The translations under genes and the position numbers were made by a program. DNA of 64,000 nt from the NCBI GenBank assembly GCA_903831575.1, contig CAIKYB010000002.1, positions 1 to 64,000 on the forward strand, in the 5' to 3' direction. Below, one piece after another: positions 26,556 through 36,121 of this stretch. Under the pieces are notes generated by a model, which was given only the letters and a program-made list of their open reading frames with translations, did no database searches and had not been told where the DNA came from. The stretch comes from an uncultured Bacteroidota bacterium. Its GTDB lineage: Bacteria > Bacteroidota > Bacteroidia > Chitinophagales > Chitinophagaceae. Each line of letters starts with the position of its first letter. Within the stretch, counting starts at the first letter, position 1.

Positions 26556-26843
26556 CAGATAAATCATTTAGTAAAAATTTAGTACCCCCTAAATTCTTAT
26601 TTACAGTTCAATTAAATGAAATTTTGCTTAATACTTAAAAACTAGCCTTTCTATTAATTGCTTATATTACTACAAACTTATAAAATTTAACTTATAAAAC
26701 GATTGCTAAATAATCACTCTTTAAATACAAAAAACAGCTAATTTTTTTATTTATAACGCATGATTTATTTTTATGATCTTAAAAATAAATCTGCCTCCTC
26801 ATGTATCTAAATCGTCATGTTATAAATGGTGAGTGTTTAGTAT

Positions 26844-26851
26844 TAGTTTTG
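26844..26851 (+). promoter_or_regulatory. Candidate -7 element (TAgtTTTG) of the eight-gene operon
   Basis: An exact TAnnTTTG match lies 21 bp before the first start codon of the hydrolase / transporter / porin operon. No obvious -33 element is visible. Confidence 0.4.
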
Positions 26852-26872
26852 AAATAGTTTAATTAACATAAA

Positions 26873-27775
26873 ATGTTATATATGATGGGGTTATTTCAAA
26901 AAATAACAATGCTGTTGTCATCGATACTAATTTTTAATATCGGTTCTGCACAAATTAAGAGTGCAAGTTCAGGCAAACAACAATTTTATTTTGACAATGG
27001 AGGAAAATTAAAAAATCCGATGAAGGTTTTTTATTTCTGCCCCGCTGTAAATTCAGATAGCATGCCCATCATTATGATGCTTCATGGTGCTCATAGAGAT
27101 GCTTCTGCGTATATGGATGACGTCATTAATGCTGCAATTGTATTTGGCTGTAAAGTAATTGCACCTGAATTTGATAAAGAAGATTTTCCAGGATTAGAAA
27201 GTTACAATCTTGGAAATGTCTATGATAATAACAACAACGCATATAATAGTCCGGAAAAATGGAGCTTTTCAATTATTGAGCCGCTATTTGATTATGTAGT
27301 TAAAGAGACCAAAGCCAGTAATAAAGGATATTATTTGTATGGCCATTCAGGTGGTGCGCAGTTTGTTCACCGATTTTTAATGTTTGTAAATCAGCATAGA
27401 GTAATTAAAGCAGCCATTGCTAATTCGGGCTGGTATACGGCTACTGATAATAATATTGACTTCCCTTTTGGTTTAAAAAAATCTCCGATTTCAACTTCCA
27501 ATTTAGCATCCTTTTTTTCTACTAAACTTTTTGTATTGTTGGGAATGGATGATAACAAGCGGGAATCAAAAGATTTTAATGCAACTGCAGAAGCAGATAT
27601 GCAAGGAAGAAATAGATTTGAACGCGGAAAATATTTTTATAATCAGGCAAAAAATAAATCTGAGGAATTAAAAACACCATTTAATTGGACAGAAATATTT
27701 GTTCCCAATGTTGGTCATAGCAATGCAGGAATGTCAAAATTTGCATTTGCTTCTTTTTTTATGAACAGACAATAA
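26873..27775 (+). CDS. Secreted alpha/beta hydrolase (PHB depolymerase / LpqC-like)
   Basis: This 300-residue protein has a signal peptide ending NIGSAQ near residue 27. Alternative starts at 26882 and 26885 would shorten it slightly. The fold is alpha/beta hydrolase: [11 protein letters not shown] (oxyanion region), nucleophile Ser159 in YGHSGGAQ, probable acid Asp226/Asp227 in LLGMDDNK, and His282 in [10 protein letters not shown]. Proteins of this shape cleave ester bonds in extracellular polymers or small esters. It lies 9 bp before the dicarboxylate symporter gene and heads the operon, so it probably releases the substrate that the porins and symporter import. No T9SS tail is seen, so it is probably periplasmic. 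Substrate unknown. Confidence 0.82.
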   Translation: MLYMMGLFQKITMLLSSILIFNIGSAQIKSASSGKQQFYFDNGGKLKNPMKVFYFCPAVNSDSMPIIMMLHGAHRDASAYMDDVINAAIVFGCKVIAPEFDKEDFPGLESYNLGNVYDNNNNAYNSPEKWSFSIIEPLFDYVVKETKASNKGYYLYGHSGGAQFVHRFLMFVNQHRVIKAAIANSGWYTATDNNIDFPFGLKKSPISTSNLASFFSTKLFVLLGMDDNKRESKDFNATAEADMQGRNRFERGKYFYNQAKNKSEELKTPFNWTEIFVPNVGHSNAGMSKFAFASFFMNRQ

Positions 27776-27784
27776 ATTATTAAG

Positions 27785-29086
27785 ATGAAATATTTACGTC
27801 AATTATATATTCAAGTTATCTTAGGTGTTGTTCTTGGTATTGTGGTTGGATACTTTTTTCCTTCATTGAGCGGAATGGGTAAAATGATTGGAGAATGTTA
27901 TATCAATTTGATCAAAATGCTCATCGCACCTTTGATTTTCTTTACCATAACTGCAGGTATTGCAGGAACGGGAAATCTTAAAAAAGCGGGTAGAATTGGC
28001 GGTAAGGCACTTATTTATTTCGAAATCATTTCAACGATTGCTTTATTGTTAGGTATTGTAGTTGCTAATTTCGTAAAGCCAGGAATGGGGGTTCCACAGG
28101 ATGCAGCAGATGCAGCAAACGCCATTCAAAAAGTGTCTAAAGAAATTAACTGGGGCGATTTTTTCCTACACATGATTCCTTCTAATGTGGTGGACTCTTT
28201 TGCTAAGGGCGATATTTTACAAGTGCTTGTGTTTTCTGTTTTATTCGGAATAGCATTAAGCAAACTTGGTCCAACAGGAAAATCGATTACTCATAATTTT
28301 GAAAAGATTAATAAAGTATTGTTTTCAATTCTTGGTATGATAACCGTATTAAGTCCTATTGCTGCATTTGGCGGCATGTTGTCTACCGTAGGAGGTAAAA
28401 ATGGATTTGCAATGTTGTATGTGTTGGGTAAATTTATGATGACCTTTTATTTAACTGCGGCATTTTTCATTTTTGTTGTCTTAGGACTCGTGATGAGTTA
28501 TTACAGATTAAATCTTTTCAAATTATTAAGATACATTAAAGAAGAAATTTTAATTGTTTTTGGTTCAAGTAGTAGTGAGTCGGTATTGCCAAATATCATG
28601 AGCAAACTTGAGCATGCGGGTTGTTCACCTACAGTTGTAGGTTTAGTAATTCCTACAGGATATAGTTTTAATTTGGACGGAACAACCATCTATCTTGGTA
28701 TGTCGGTGTTGTTTATTTCTCAGGCAATGGGACTAGATCTAAGTATTATGCAGCAACTTACTGTCGTTGGAATATTATTATTAACAAGTAAAGGAGCTGG
28801 CGGGATTACTGGAAGCGGTTTGATTATTTTAAAGTCTAGTTTAGATTCCATGAAATTCATTCCAGAAGCGGCACAAGCACAATATTTACCATTACTAATT
28901 GGCATCGATCGTTTAATGAGCTTAGGAAGAGCATTAACTAATGTTATTGGCAACACTGTAGCTTGTGTAGTCATTGCAAAAAATGAAAACTTAATTGATT
29001 CAAAAAAGTATAAAGAAGTGGTAGAAAACAATAAAATTGTGGTGTTGGCTAATCCACCATCTAGCTTCGAATTTGAACAAGAATAA
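27785..29086 (+). CDS. Dicarboxylate/amino acid:cation symporter (DAACS family)
   Basis: This 433-residue inner-membrane symporter is of the DctA/GltP fold. The N-terminus has FPSLSGMGKMIGECYINLIKMLIAPLIFFTI. Helical hairpin 1 reads FGSSSSESVLPNIM, the serine-rich re-entrant loop. TM7 has LNLDGTTIYLG, corresponding to the NMDGT sodium-site motif. Helical hairpin 2 reads TSKGAGGITGSGLIIL. The TSKGA form is typical of C4-dicarboxylate carriers, although glutamate/aspartate carriers are not excluded. Transport is driven by sodium or protons. Its position between the secreted hydrolase and two porins suggests uptake of an anionic product. Confidence 0.93.
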   Translation: MKYLRQLYIQVILGVVLGIVVGYFFPSLSGMGKMIGECYINLIKMLIAPLIFFTITAGIAGTGNLKKAGRIGGKALIYFEIISTIALLLGIVVANFVKPGMGVPQDAADAANAIQKVSKEINWGDFFLHMIPSNVVDSFAKGDILQVLVFSVLFGIALSKLGPTGKSITHNFEKINKVLFSILGMITVLSPIAAFGGMLSTVGGKNGFAMLYVLGKFMMTFYLTAAFFIFVVLGLVMSYYRLNLFKLLRYIKEEILIVFGSSSSESVLPNIMSKLEHAGCSPTVVGLVIPTGYSFNLDGTTIYLGMSVLFISQAMGLDLSIMQQLTVVGILLLTSKGAGGITGSGLIILKSSLDSMKFIPEAAQAQYLPLLIGIDRLMSLGRALTNVIGNTVACVVIAKNENLIDSKKYKEVVENNKIVVLANPPSSFEFEQE

Positions 29087-29113
29087 TTTTTATTATCTAC
29101 TTAATATAGAAAT

Positions 29114-30469
29114 ATGCAAATGAAAAAAATCACGCTTTTACTTTTAGTGTTTGTATTATTATTTAATACTGTAAAAGCGCAGCTTGATGAACGTTACGAA
29201 GAAACATCTTCAGAAGAATCAGTTGCACCGGCAGGGGCTGTAAGTGTGTTGAAACTAAAAAAGAGCTATATTTTAGGAGACGGAATAACACTAAAATCTT
29301 CTATTGGAAGAATTAACCTAACCCAAAGTTTACAAACATCATTTTTATTAAATACTCCCAATTCGAATCTTACAAAAATGAGTGCTGCGTTTGATATAAA
29401 CAGAGCTCGTTTAAGCTTTGCTGCAAATCTGTTTGATAAAAGATTCAACATTTATGGAAGATTGAATTTTCCTGCAAATTATCAAAGTGCAACTACTGGA
29501 ATAAGATCTTTTAATACGGTACTACAAGAAGCGTTTGTTGAATATAAACCAAATATTACACATGCCATTAATTTTGGACTGAGAGCAGATTATATTGATT
29601 CGAGAGAAACACGAATAGAAGGCGAAAACTTAGGATTCATCAACAGAAGTGCCGTATCTGGTGCTTTTGATGCCATTTTTGATTTTGGTTTGAGGTATAA
29701 AGGAAATTACAAGTTGGGCGGAAAACATTTATTGAAACCCTATTTATCTATTACCACGGGAGACAGCAGATCTGCGTTGCAAAAAAATTACGGCGGATTT
29801 AAATATGGTATTCGTTTAGATTATTTACCGTTTGATAAATTCTCAAAAGGTGGCGAAGGCTATATGGATGATTTGGCAAGAGAACAAAAACCCAAGTTGG
29901 TAATAGGGTTCATTTATAGTTATAATAATGGAATATCCTCTGCCATTGGAACTAACGGTGGAAGATACCTGTATAGAGACAGCTCAGAAAAAATACTGTT
30001 ACCAGATTATTCAAAAGCTGGCGCTGATTTCTTATTTAAATACAAAGGGTTTTATGCAATGGGAAGTTATTTTTTAACAACTGTTAAAGTTCCAGATGGA
30101 GTTACAGAAAGGTTTTCATTGACTCAAGACAAATATATTAAATACGCCTCATCATTGACTTCATCACAAATACAAGATTCTATAAAATCTAAGCTTAACA
30201 TAGGTAATGGTTTCAGTATTCAGGGCGGTTATACCTTCCCTTCAAACTGGTCTGTAGCATGTCGTTATGCATCTTTAAATGAAAATGGCATTTCTAATAA
30301 TTTTGCAGACTATAACAAAAGTTACACACTGGTATTTACGAAATATTTATCTGGGAATAATCTTAAAATACAAACAGAGTTTGGTTTTGATGAATTTAAA
30401 TCAAGTTTGAAGACAGCCACACAAAAAGGTAATTATTATTCCCAAATAATGGTAACAGTTCAATTATAA
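29114..30469 (+). CDS. Outer-membrane porin, OprO/OprP-like (paralog 1)
   Basis: This 451-residue outer-membrane beta-barrel has a signal peptide ending TVKAQ (a start at codon 3 is also possible). The LKKSYILGDGITLKSSIGRI opening, RARLSFAANLFDKRFNIYGRL, and FGLRADYIDSRETR are typical of phosphate-selective porin O/P-type proteins of Bacteroidota. The C-terminus QIMVTVQL ends in a beta strand suited to the BAM machinery. It shares PDYSKAGADFLFKYKGF and the preceding RLDYLPF block with the next gene, so the two are tandem paralogs. OprO/P relatives favour anions, in line with a dicarboxylate symporter next door. Anion preference here is inferred. Confidence 0.85.
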   Translation: MQMKKITLLLLVFVLLFNTVKAQLDERYEETSSEESVAPAGAVSVLKLKKSYILGDGITLKSSIGRINLTQSLQTSFLLNTPNSNLTKMSAAFDINRARLSFAANLFDKRFNIYGRLNFPANYQSATTGIRSFNTVLQEAFVEYKPNITHAINFGLRADYIDSRETRIEGENLGFINRSAVSGAFDAIFDFGLRYKGNYKLGGKHLLKPYLSITTGDSRSALQKNYGGFKYGIRLDYLPFDKFSKGGEGYMDDLAREQKPKLVIGFIYSYNNGISSAIGTNGGRYLYRDSSEKILLPDYSKAGADFLFKYKGFYAMGSYFLTTVKVPDGVTERFSLTQDKYIKYASSLTSSQIQDSIKSKLNIGNGFSIQGGYTFPSNWSVACRYASLNENGISNNFADYNKSYTLVFTKYLSGNNLKIQTEFGFDEFKSSLKTATQKGNYYSQIMVTVQL

Positions 30470-30483
30470 ATTCTAAAATTATC

Positions 30484-31770
30484 ATGATGACAAGAAAAGT
30501 AGTTTTTTATTGTTGTGTTTTATTGATGTCTCTGACAAACGCAACTGCACAAACTGAAAAAAGTAAACTCATGCAAACGGATTCTTCATTAATCTATATT
30601 AATGGGGAAGGAACATTTTTGCATTTAGGCAAAGCTGAAGGAACAAAAATGAATTTGTTAACCACTGTTCAATCGGGGTTTCAATTTTCACAATTTGATT
30701 CTGTTTCCAAAACGAACACAAACAGGTTGTCTTTGAATATGGTAAGGATTGCATTTACGGCATCCGGATTTAAAGATAAAATGTCGATGGGTATTCTTAC
30801 AGACCTCACTGGCGTTTCTCCAATCTTGGAAGGATGGGTTGGATTCTCTGTTTATAAAAAATCAGCGAAAATAATTTTAGGACAAAAGCAAACGAATACC
30901 AACAACCGTTTGGCATTAGCAGACGAACGTTATGCTCAATACATGGGACAAACACTTGCAGGAAAATCAAATGATGGCGTTGTTTATGGTGGATTGATGC
31001 AAAACTTTGTTGGTGCTACCAGAGAAGGTGGATTGTTTATAGAATCAAACTTCAGTGTAAAAAAGTGCAGAATATATCCTTCAGTTTCTATTACTACAGG
31101 AGAAGGTCAAAACTTTTTTTCTTCACAACCTAATTTAGGATTTAAATATGGCGGACGACTTGACATTATGCCTTTAGGGGACTTTATAAAAAATAATGCT
31201 TTCATTGCGCAAGATATTTACAGAGAAGCAAAACCAAAATTTGCGTTGGGTGTTGCTGCCAGCATCAATAAAAAAGCATCTAGTGTAATTGGAACTGATC
31301 ATCAAACGATAACAGGTATTTATAACAAAGATGGAGCAGAAGATTATCCAGACTACAGAAAATTAGCAGCTGACTTCATTTTCAAATACAAAGGATTTGC
31401 CTTAGTAGGAGAATATATGAGCGGAACAGTTTCAGGTAAAGAATTATATGCAACTGTTGTTTCGTATAACAAACTCACAGAAGAAGTGGCAAGCCAATAC
31501 TACAATTTAGGCAAAGCATTTAATTTGCAAACATCCTACGTGTTTAAGAATGGATGGGCAATAGATGGAAGATACAGTGCTGTTACTCCAGAGTTTGATA
31601 TAGCATCTTCATTGGTTCAACAACAGACCTGGATATCTGGAGGCGTCAATAAATTTATAAAAAATAATGCTGTAAAAATCGGACTAAATTTTACTCAGAT
31701 TAAAACGACATCCAGTATCATCACCACAACCAATAAAATCGGAAATTTAGCCATTCAAATATTAATGTAA
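30484..31770 (+). CDS. Outer-membrane porin, OprO/OprP-like (paralog 2)
   Basis: This 428-residue porin-like barrel has a signal peptide ending NATAQ. It matches paralog 1 in the region GGRLDIMPLGDF, EAKPKFALGVAASINKKAS and DYRKLAADFIFKYKGF, followed by alternating strands to the end LAIQILM. It differs from paralog 1 in the early half (VGFSVYKKSAKIILGQKQTNTNNRL), which suggests different pore properties or binding partners. It lies 14 bp after paralog 1 and 14 bp before the lamin-tail lipoprotein gene, so all are co-transcribed. Ion specificity is not determinable. Confidence 0.82.
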   Translation: MMTRKVVFYCCVLLMSLTNATAQTEKSKLMQTDSSLIYINGEGTFLHLGKAEGTKMNLLTTVQSGFQFSQFDSVSKTNTNRLSLNMVRIAFTASGFKDKMSMGILTDLTGVSPILEGWVGFSVYKKSAKIILGQKQTNTNNRLALADERYAQYMGQTLAGKSNDGVVYGGLMQNFVGATREGGLFIESNFSVKKCRIYPSVSITTGEGQNFFSSQPNLGFKYGGRLDIMPLGDFIKNNAFIAQDIYREAKPKFALGVAASINKKASSVIGTDHQTITGIYNKDGAEDYPDYRKLAADFIFKYKGFALVGEYMSGTVSGKELYATVVSYNKLTEEVASQYYNLGKAFNLQTSYVFKNGWAIDGRYSAVTPEFDIASSLVQQQTWISGGVNKFIKNNAVKIGLNFTQIKTTSSIITTTNKIGNLAIQILM

Positions 31771-31784
31771 AAAATATAGTCATT

Positions 31785-33530
31785 ATGAAATCAAGATTTA
31801 TTTATTCAATAAGCTTAATACTTTTAATAGTTAGCTGTACATCTAAAATAGATTTTATACCTGTTTCTTCTCAGTCTTCAGATTTATTAATATCGGAAGT
31901 ATCAACAGCTATAAACACAGATGTAAATGCTGGGTCAAAAAGGAATCATTACATAGAGCTATATAATGGAACGGGCGCAAGCATAGATTTGTCTGATTAT
32001 GCTATCGGTTATCAAGCTGTTTCAGATAGCATAACAGTATCACCCTGGAACTTTACAGACCCTGCCAACTATTTTATATTAACTACAACAATTCAAACTG
32101 GTAAATGCTATGTAATTGCTTCTCCAACAGCAGACAATAGCATTATCAGTAAAAGTGATATTACATGGGGAACAACAAGCACAAGTGCTTCGGATGCATC
32201 CAAACCTTTACAGTTAAGTGGAAACAGTGCAATAGCGTTATTAAAAAAAGATCCTAACGGAAGTCATGTATTGAATGGTTCAAATTATAAAATTATTGAT
32301 GTTTTTGGAAGTCCTCAAGTAATCAGAGAATCTTTTTATGGTAGCAGCTCAAGAAATAATTATGCATGGGGTATTGCAGGAGAGTTGGATACACGCAACA
32401 GAACTTTTAAAAGAAAAGGCACAATCACCTCTCCAAATATAGATTGGAATTCAAGCAGAGGGACAACATCAACAAATTCAGAATGGTTGGTTTCAGCAGA
32501 TAGAGGTTGGGATTACGGTAACCTTTCATTTCCAACAATAATACCTCCAACCATACCAACAATTACAACAGGCGTATTAACACAAATTACCGATACTTCA
32601 GCAACCGGTGGAGGAAATGTTATTAATGATGGCGGACAAGCAGTAACGGAAAGGGGTATATGCTGGAGCACTTCTCCGAATCCAGATATTACAAGTCCAA
32701 CAAAAACTTCTGATGGAGCTGGAACAGGGACTTTTATTAGTAATATTTCTGGACTCTTATCAAACACGACCTATTATGTAAGAGCATATGCCACCAATAT
32801 AATTGGTACCGCTTATGGAACAGAAGTACAGTTTTCAACCTCAATTGTAAATGCTGACTTATTAATTTCAGAAATTTCTACAGCAATTAATACAGATTCT
32901 ATACTTGTAGCAGGAGCTGTTAGAGCAAGAAATCATTATGTCGAATTATATAATGGAACAAACTCAAGTATTAATTTATCTGATTATGCTATTGGCTATC
33001 AGGCGGTTAGTGATACTACAACATTATCAGCTTGGGACTTTACCAATGCTGCCAACTATTTAATTCTTAGTGGGAATATCAATACAAGATCTTGTTATGT
33101 GATATTATCAAATGGCGCAGACCAAGTGAATATACCACATCAAACTACATGGGGGACGTCGAGTATTTTAACAGCCAATGCTTCCAAACCCTTACAATTA
33201 AGTGGAAATAGTGCTATTGCTTTATTGAAAAAAAGTACCGCGGGAACGCATACTTTAGGCGGGAATACTTATGCTATAATTGATGTTTTTGGAAGTCCAC
33301 TTGTTCCAAGATCAACTGCCACTGGCGCTTCTAGTGTACGTAATAATTTTATTTGGACAACAGGCGGTGTTACTGATACCAGAAATAATACGTTTAAAAG
33401 AAAGTCGACAGTTATTAATCCAACTACCGACTGGAATTTAAGTAAAGGGACAGATTCAAATAATTCGCAATGGTTAATAAGTAGCTACAGACTTTGGGAT
33501 TATTCTAATGTAGGACTTCCAACTCCGTAA
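31785..33530 (+). CDS. Lipoprotein with two lamin-tail domains
   Basis: This 581-residue lipoprotein has a lipobox ending LLIVSC (lipidated Cys near 18). Lamin-tail domain 1 is at about 31-245 (DLLISEVSTAINTD, HYIELYNGTGASIDLSDYAI, DVFGSPQ). A fibronectin-like segment is at about 255-350 (RGICWSTSPNPDI, YYVRAYATN). Domain 2 is at about 356-581 and ends VGLPTP. Domains 1 and 2 are clearly duplicated, also in DNA (the cttaccaaa-type tracts around LQLSGNSAIALLKK). A third copy is in the gene at 36.1 kb. Such domains occur in secreted nucleases and surface proteins and are thought to be ligand- or protein-binding. It may hold a hydrolase or porin at the outer membrane; that is inference. Confidence 0.8.
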   Translation: MKSRFIYSISLILLIVSCTSKIDFIPVSSQSSDLLISEVSTAINTDVNAGSKRNHYIELYNGTGASIDLSDYAIGYQAVSDSITVSPWNFTDPANYFILTTTIQTGKCYVIASPTADNSIISKSDITWGTTSTSASDASKPLQLSGNSAIALLKKDPNGSHVLNGSNYKIIDVFGSPQVIRESFYGSSSRNNYAWGIAGELDTRNRTFKRKGTITSPNIDWNSSRGTTSTNSEWLVSADRGWDYGNLSFPTIIPPTIPTITTGVLTQITDTSATGGGNVINDGGQAVTERGICWSTSPNPDITSPTKTSDGAGTGTFISNISGLLSNTTYYVRAYATNIIGTAYGTEVQFSTSIVNADLLISEISTAINTDSILVAGAVRARNHYVELYNGTNSSINLSDYAIGYQAVSDTTTLSAWDFTNAANYLILSGNINTRSCYVILSNGADQVNIPHQTTWGTSSILTANASKPLQLSGNSAIALLKKSTAGTHTLGGNTYAIIDVFGSPLVPRSTATGASSVRNNFIWTTGGVTDTRNNTFKRKSTVINPTTDWNLSKGTDSNNSQWLISSYRLWDYSNVGLPTP

Positions 33531-33645
33531 TTAGAAATTTTAAAATTAAGTGCTATCTTTCATAGGTTTTCTGCATATTGATTCATACAAAATCATGTGT
33601 TAAATTAATAAGGAAATTGAAAGACTAGAAAAGTAAACAGGATTA

Positions 33646-36099
33646 ATGGATTTTAAGAATAATTTATATCGAAGTAAAATACTTGTATTGACTTTTTTAA
33701 CTCTCACCACATCTGTAGTGAAAGCGCAGCTATATATCAACAATTCAAAATTATTCATTGATTCCACCTCCATATTATTTGTAAAGCAACAAGATGTTGT
33801 GAGTAATTATAGTGTAGTAGGAAAAGGAACTTTATATCTTAATGGATCGGCATCACAGAACATTAATATGAATGGTAATACTATTCCTAATTTAAAAGTC
33901 GCTAATCCAGCAAATGGCAATATCGTATCTACTTGTCAGGTTGGAAATATAACGCTTGAACCCTCTACATTAGTCAATGTTAACAACCAGCTTTTAAAAA
34001 TCAGCAATTCAATTATAAATAATAGCGGTGCTATAGATGTGACTAATGGATCGCTTGAATTAAATGGAACATCAGCACAATCGATAGCGGGCAGCTTTTT
34101 TTTAAATAAATCTGTAAAGAACTTAAAATTGAGTAATAGTGATGGCATTTCTTTATCAGGAACAAATGATACTTTAAAAATCTCAGGAGTATTGGATTTT
34201 GGTGCAAGTAATGTAACACTTAGCACTAATGGCAATTTAACCATTGCTTCTACTGCTTCAAATACTGCTTGTGTCGCAGACATGACTTCGAATGGTTCTT
34301 ATAGTGGGAATAAAATTCTAGGAAACACAACTATTGAAAGATATATACCTAATCATACCAAGGCCTGGCAATTACTAGCTGTTCCTACATCCGGACAAAC
34401 AATTCGTCAGGCTTGGCAGGAGAATGCATCTACTCCAAATGAAAATTTACATGCTGGTTATGGAACACAACTTACTAGTAATATTTCTGGTGCTACAAGT
34501 TTAGGATTTGATGCTTACACTTCTGGAGGTCCAAGCATCAAATCATACAATGCTACAAATTCGACATGGGATGGCATAGCAAGCACTAACAATAATATAG
34601 CTAACGTAAAAGGATACATGGTTTTTGTAAGAGGAGATAGAAGTATTACGGGAATAGGCCAGAGTGCAACTGCAACAATTATGAGATCAACAGGTTCTTT
34701 GTATCAACAAGTAGGAAATGCACCAGCAATAATTAATGTAGTGAGTAACAAATTTGAATGTGTGTCCAATCCATACGCCTCTGCAATTGATTTTTCAAAA
34801 ATAACGAGAGCTGGAGGTGTGCAAAATTTATTTTATGTCTGGGATCCTAAATTAACAACAGGACCAAATTCGGCATATGGATATGGAGGATACCAGACAT
34901 TTACTGCAAATGGCAATGGCACTTATCACATCACTCCTGCAGGAGGAAGTTTTCTAACAAATGATATTGTTGGAAATATTCAATCAGGTTCAGCTTTTTT
35001 TATAAGTGCAAGCGGAAGTAATGGAACTCTTGAATTTGCCGAAAATAATAAAGTTGTATCAAGCGCTTTGGTAACCAGACCTCCAATTGGGATGTCAGAA
35101 AGATTGGAAATAAAACTATCATCATTTGATACTACTTCATCTGTATTGTTAGATGGTATTATGTTTGATTTTGATTCCACGTACTCCAACAACATAGATA
35201 TGTTAGATGCAGTAAAAATTTATTCATCCGAAGAAAATATAGCCATTCAAACAGGAAATAAAACATTGGTTGTTGAAAGAAGAAACGAACTTAAAGCTGG
35301 CGATACCTTATTCTTTAATCTTAATCGATTGAAACAAAAAAGCTACCAGTTTGATATTTTTCCTTCCTATATTAATAGTATAGGTTTGGAAGGAATTTTA
35401 GTTGATAAATATTTACATGCCAATACGATTGTGGATTTAATTACTCCTTCAACTATTATTTTCTCAGTTACAACAGATACCCAATCTTTTGCATCAGATC
35501 GGTTTTATATGATTTTTAAACAATCAATGGTCGTGCCTGTAAAAATTATTAATATTGATGCCTTAAGAAATGAAGATAAAACAGCAACCGTAAATTGGGA
35601 AACAGCTAATGAAATCAATCTTAATCATTATGTGGTTGAACGTAGCGAGGATGCTGTAGCTTTCATTGAAGTAGGACAGCAGCAACCAATAAGTAATAAT
35701 GGGTTAGGTTTTCAATATTATTTTAATGATTTAAATGCAAAGACATCTGTAAATTATTACCGCATAAAGGCCCTCAGTAATGATGGACAAATACAATATA
35801 GCAAGATTGTAAAAGTTGATCCTATAAACAGCGGAGGTTATTATTTAATCTATCCAAATCCAATAGCGGATCATTCAATTAATATCAATTTTAATAATAG
35901 TTTATTAGGATCATATGAAATTACTGTATGGAATACATTGGGTAAATTATTGCTTCAAAAAAAATATATTTTATCATTATCAAATGAAACAATAAAAATC
36001 GGTTTGCCGGCGAGCGTTACTTCGGGCAACTATTTATTAAAAATCATACAACCTGATGGGAGAATTTCATCAGAAAAAATTCTAGTCATTAAAAAATAA
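33646..36099 (+). CDS. T9SS type A sorting domain surface protein
   Basis: This 817-residue exported protein starts with a signal peptide (about 1-28, ending SVVKAQ). Beta-helix-like sequence follows, with repeating NGSLELNG, LNLS-type and NGNLTIAS units up to about 210. A globular middle (YIPNHTKAWQLLAVPTSGQ, GYMVFVRGDRSI, FECVSNPYASAIDF) and a late domain (ATVNWETANEINLNHYVVERSED, YYRIKAL) come next. The last ~80 residues form the type A C-terminal sorting domain with YPNP at 736-739, and then YEITVWNTLGKLL and GNYLLKI. It is exported to the cell surface by T9SS. The 115-bp gap before it is the largest in the operon. Binding role and ligand unknown. Confidence 0.88.
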   Translation: MDFKNNLYRSKILVLTFLTLTTSVVKAQLYINNSKLFIDSTSILFVKQQDVVSNYSVVGKGTLYLNGSASQNINMNGNTIPNLKVANPANGNIVSTCQVGNITLEPSTLVNVNNQLLKISNSIINNSGAIDVTNGSLELNGTSAQSIAGSFFLNKSVKNLKLSNSDGISLSGTNDTLKISGVLDFGASNVTLSTNGNLTIASTASNTACVADMTSNGSYSGNKILGNTTIERYIPNHTKAWQLLAVPTSGQTIRQAWQENASTPNENLHAGYGTQLTSNISGATSLGFDAYTSGGPSIKSYNATNSTWDGIASTNNNIANVKGYMVFVRGDRSITGIGQSATATIMRSTGSLYQQVGNAPAIINVVSNKFECVSNPYASAIDFSKITRAGGVQNLFYVWDPKLTTGPNSAYGYGGYQTFTANGNGTYHITPAGGSFLTNDIVGNIQSGSAFFISASGSNGTLEFAENNKVVSSALVTRPPIGMSERLEIKLSSFDTTSSVLLDGIMFDFDSTYSNNIDMLDAVKIYSSEENIAIQTGNKTLVVERRNELKAGDTLFFNLNRLKQKSYQFDIFPSYINSIGLEGILVDKYLHANTIVDLITPSTIIFSVTTDTQSFASDRFYMIFKQSMVVPVKIINIDALRNEDKTATVNWETANEINLNHYVVERSEDAVAFIEVGQQQPISNNGLGFQYYFNDLNAKTSVNYYRIKALSNDGQIQYSKIVKVDPINSGGYYLIYPNPIADHSININFNNSLLGSYEITVWNTLGKLLLQKKYILSLSNETIKIGLPASVTSGNYLLKIIQPDGRISSEKILVIKK

Positions 36100-36121
36100 A
36101 GTATCATCATAATCTGAATTA

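Noticed and set aside
26873-27775. Secreted hydrolase operon as a standard polysaccharide utilisation locus
   Set aside because: No SusC/SusD pair, TonB receptor or glycoside hydrolase motif is present; the transporters are porins and a dicarboxylate symporter.
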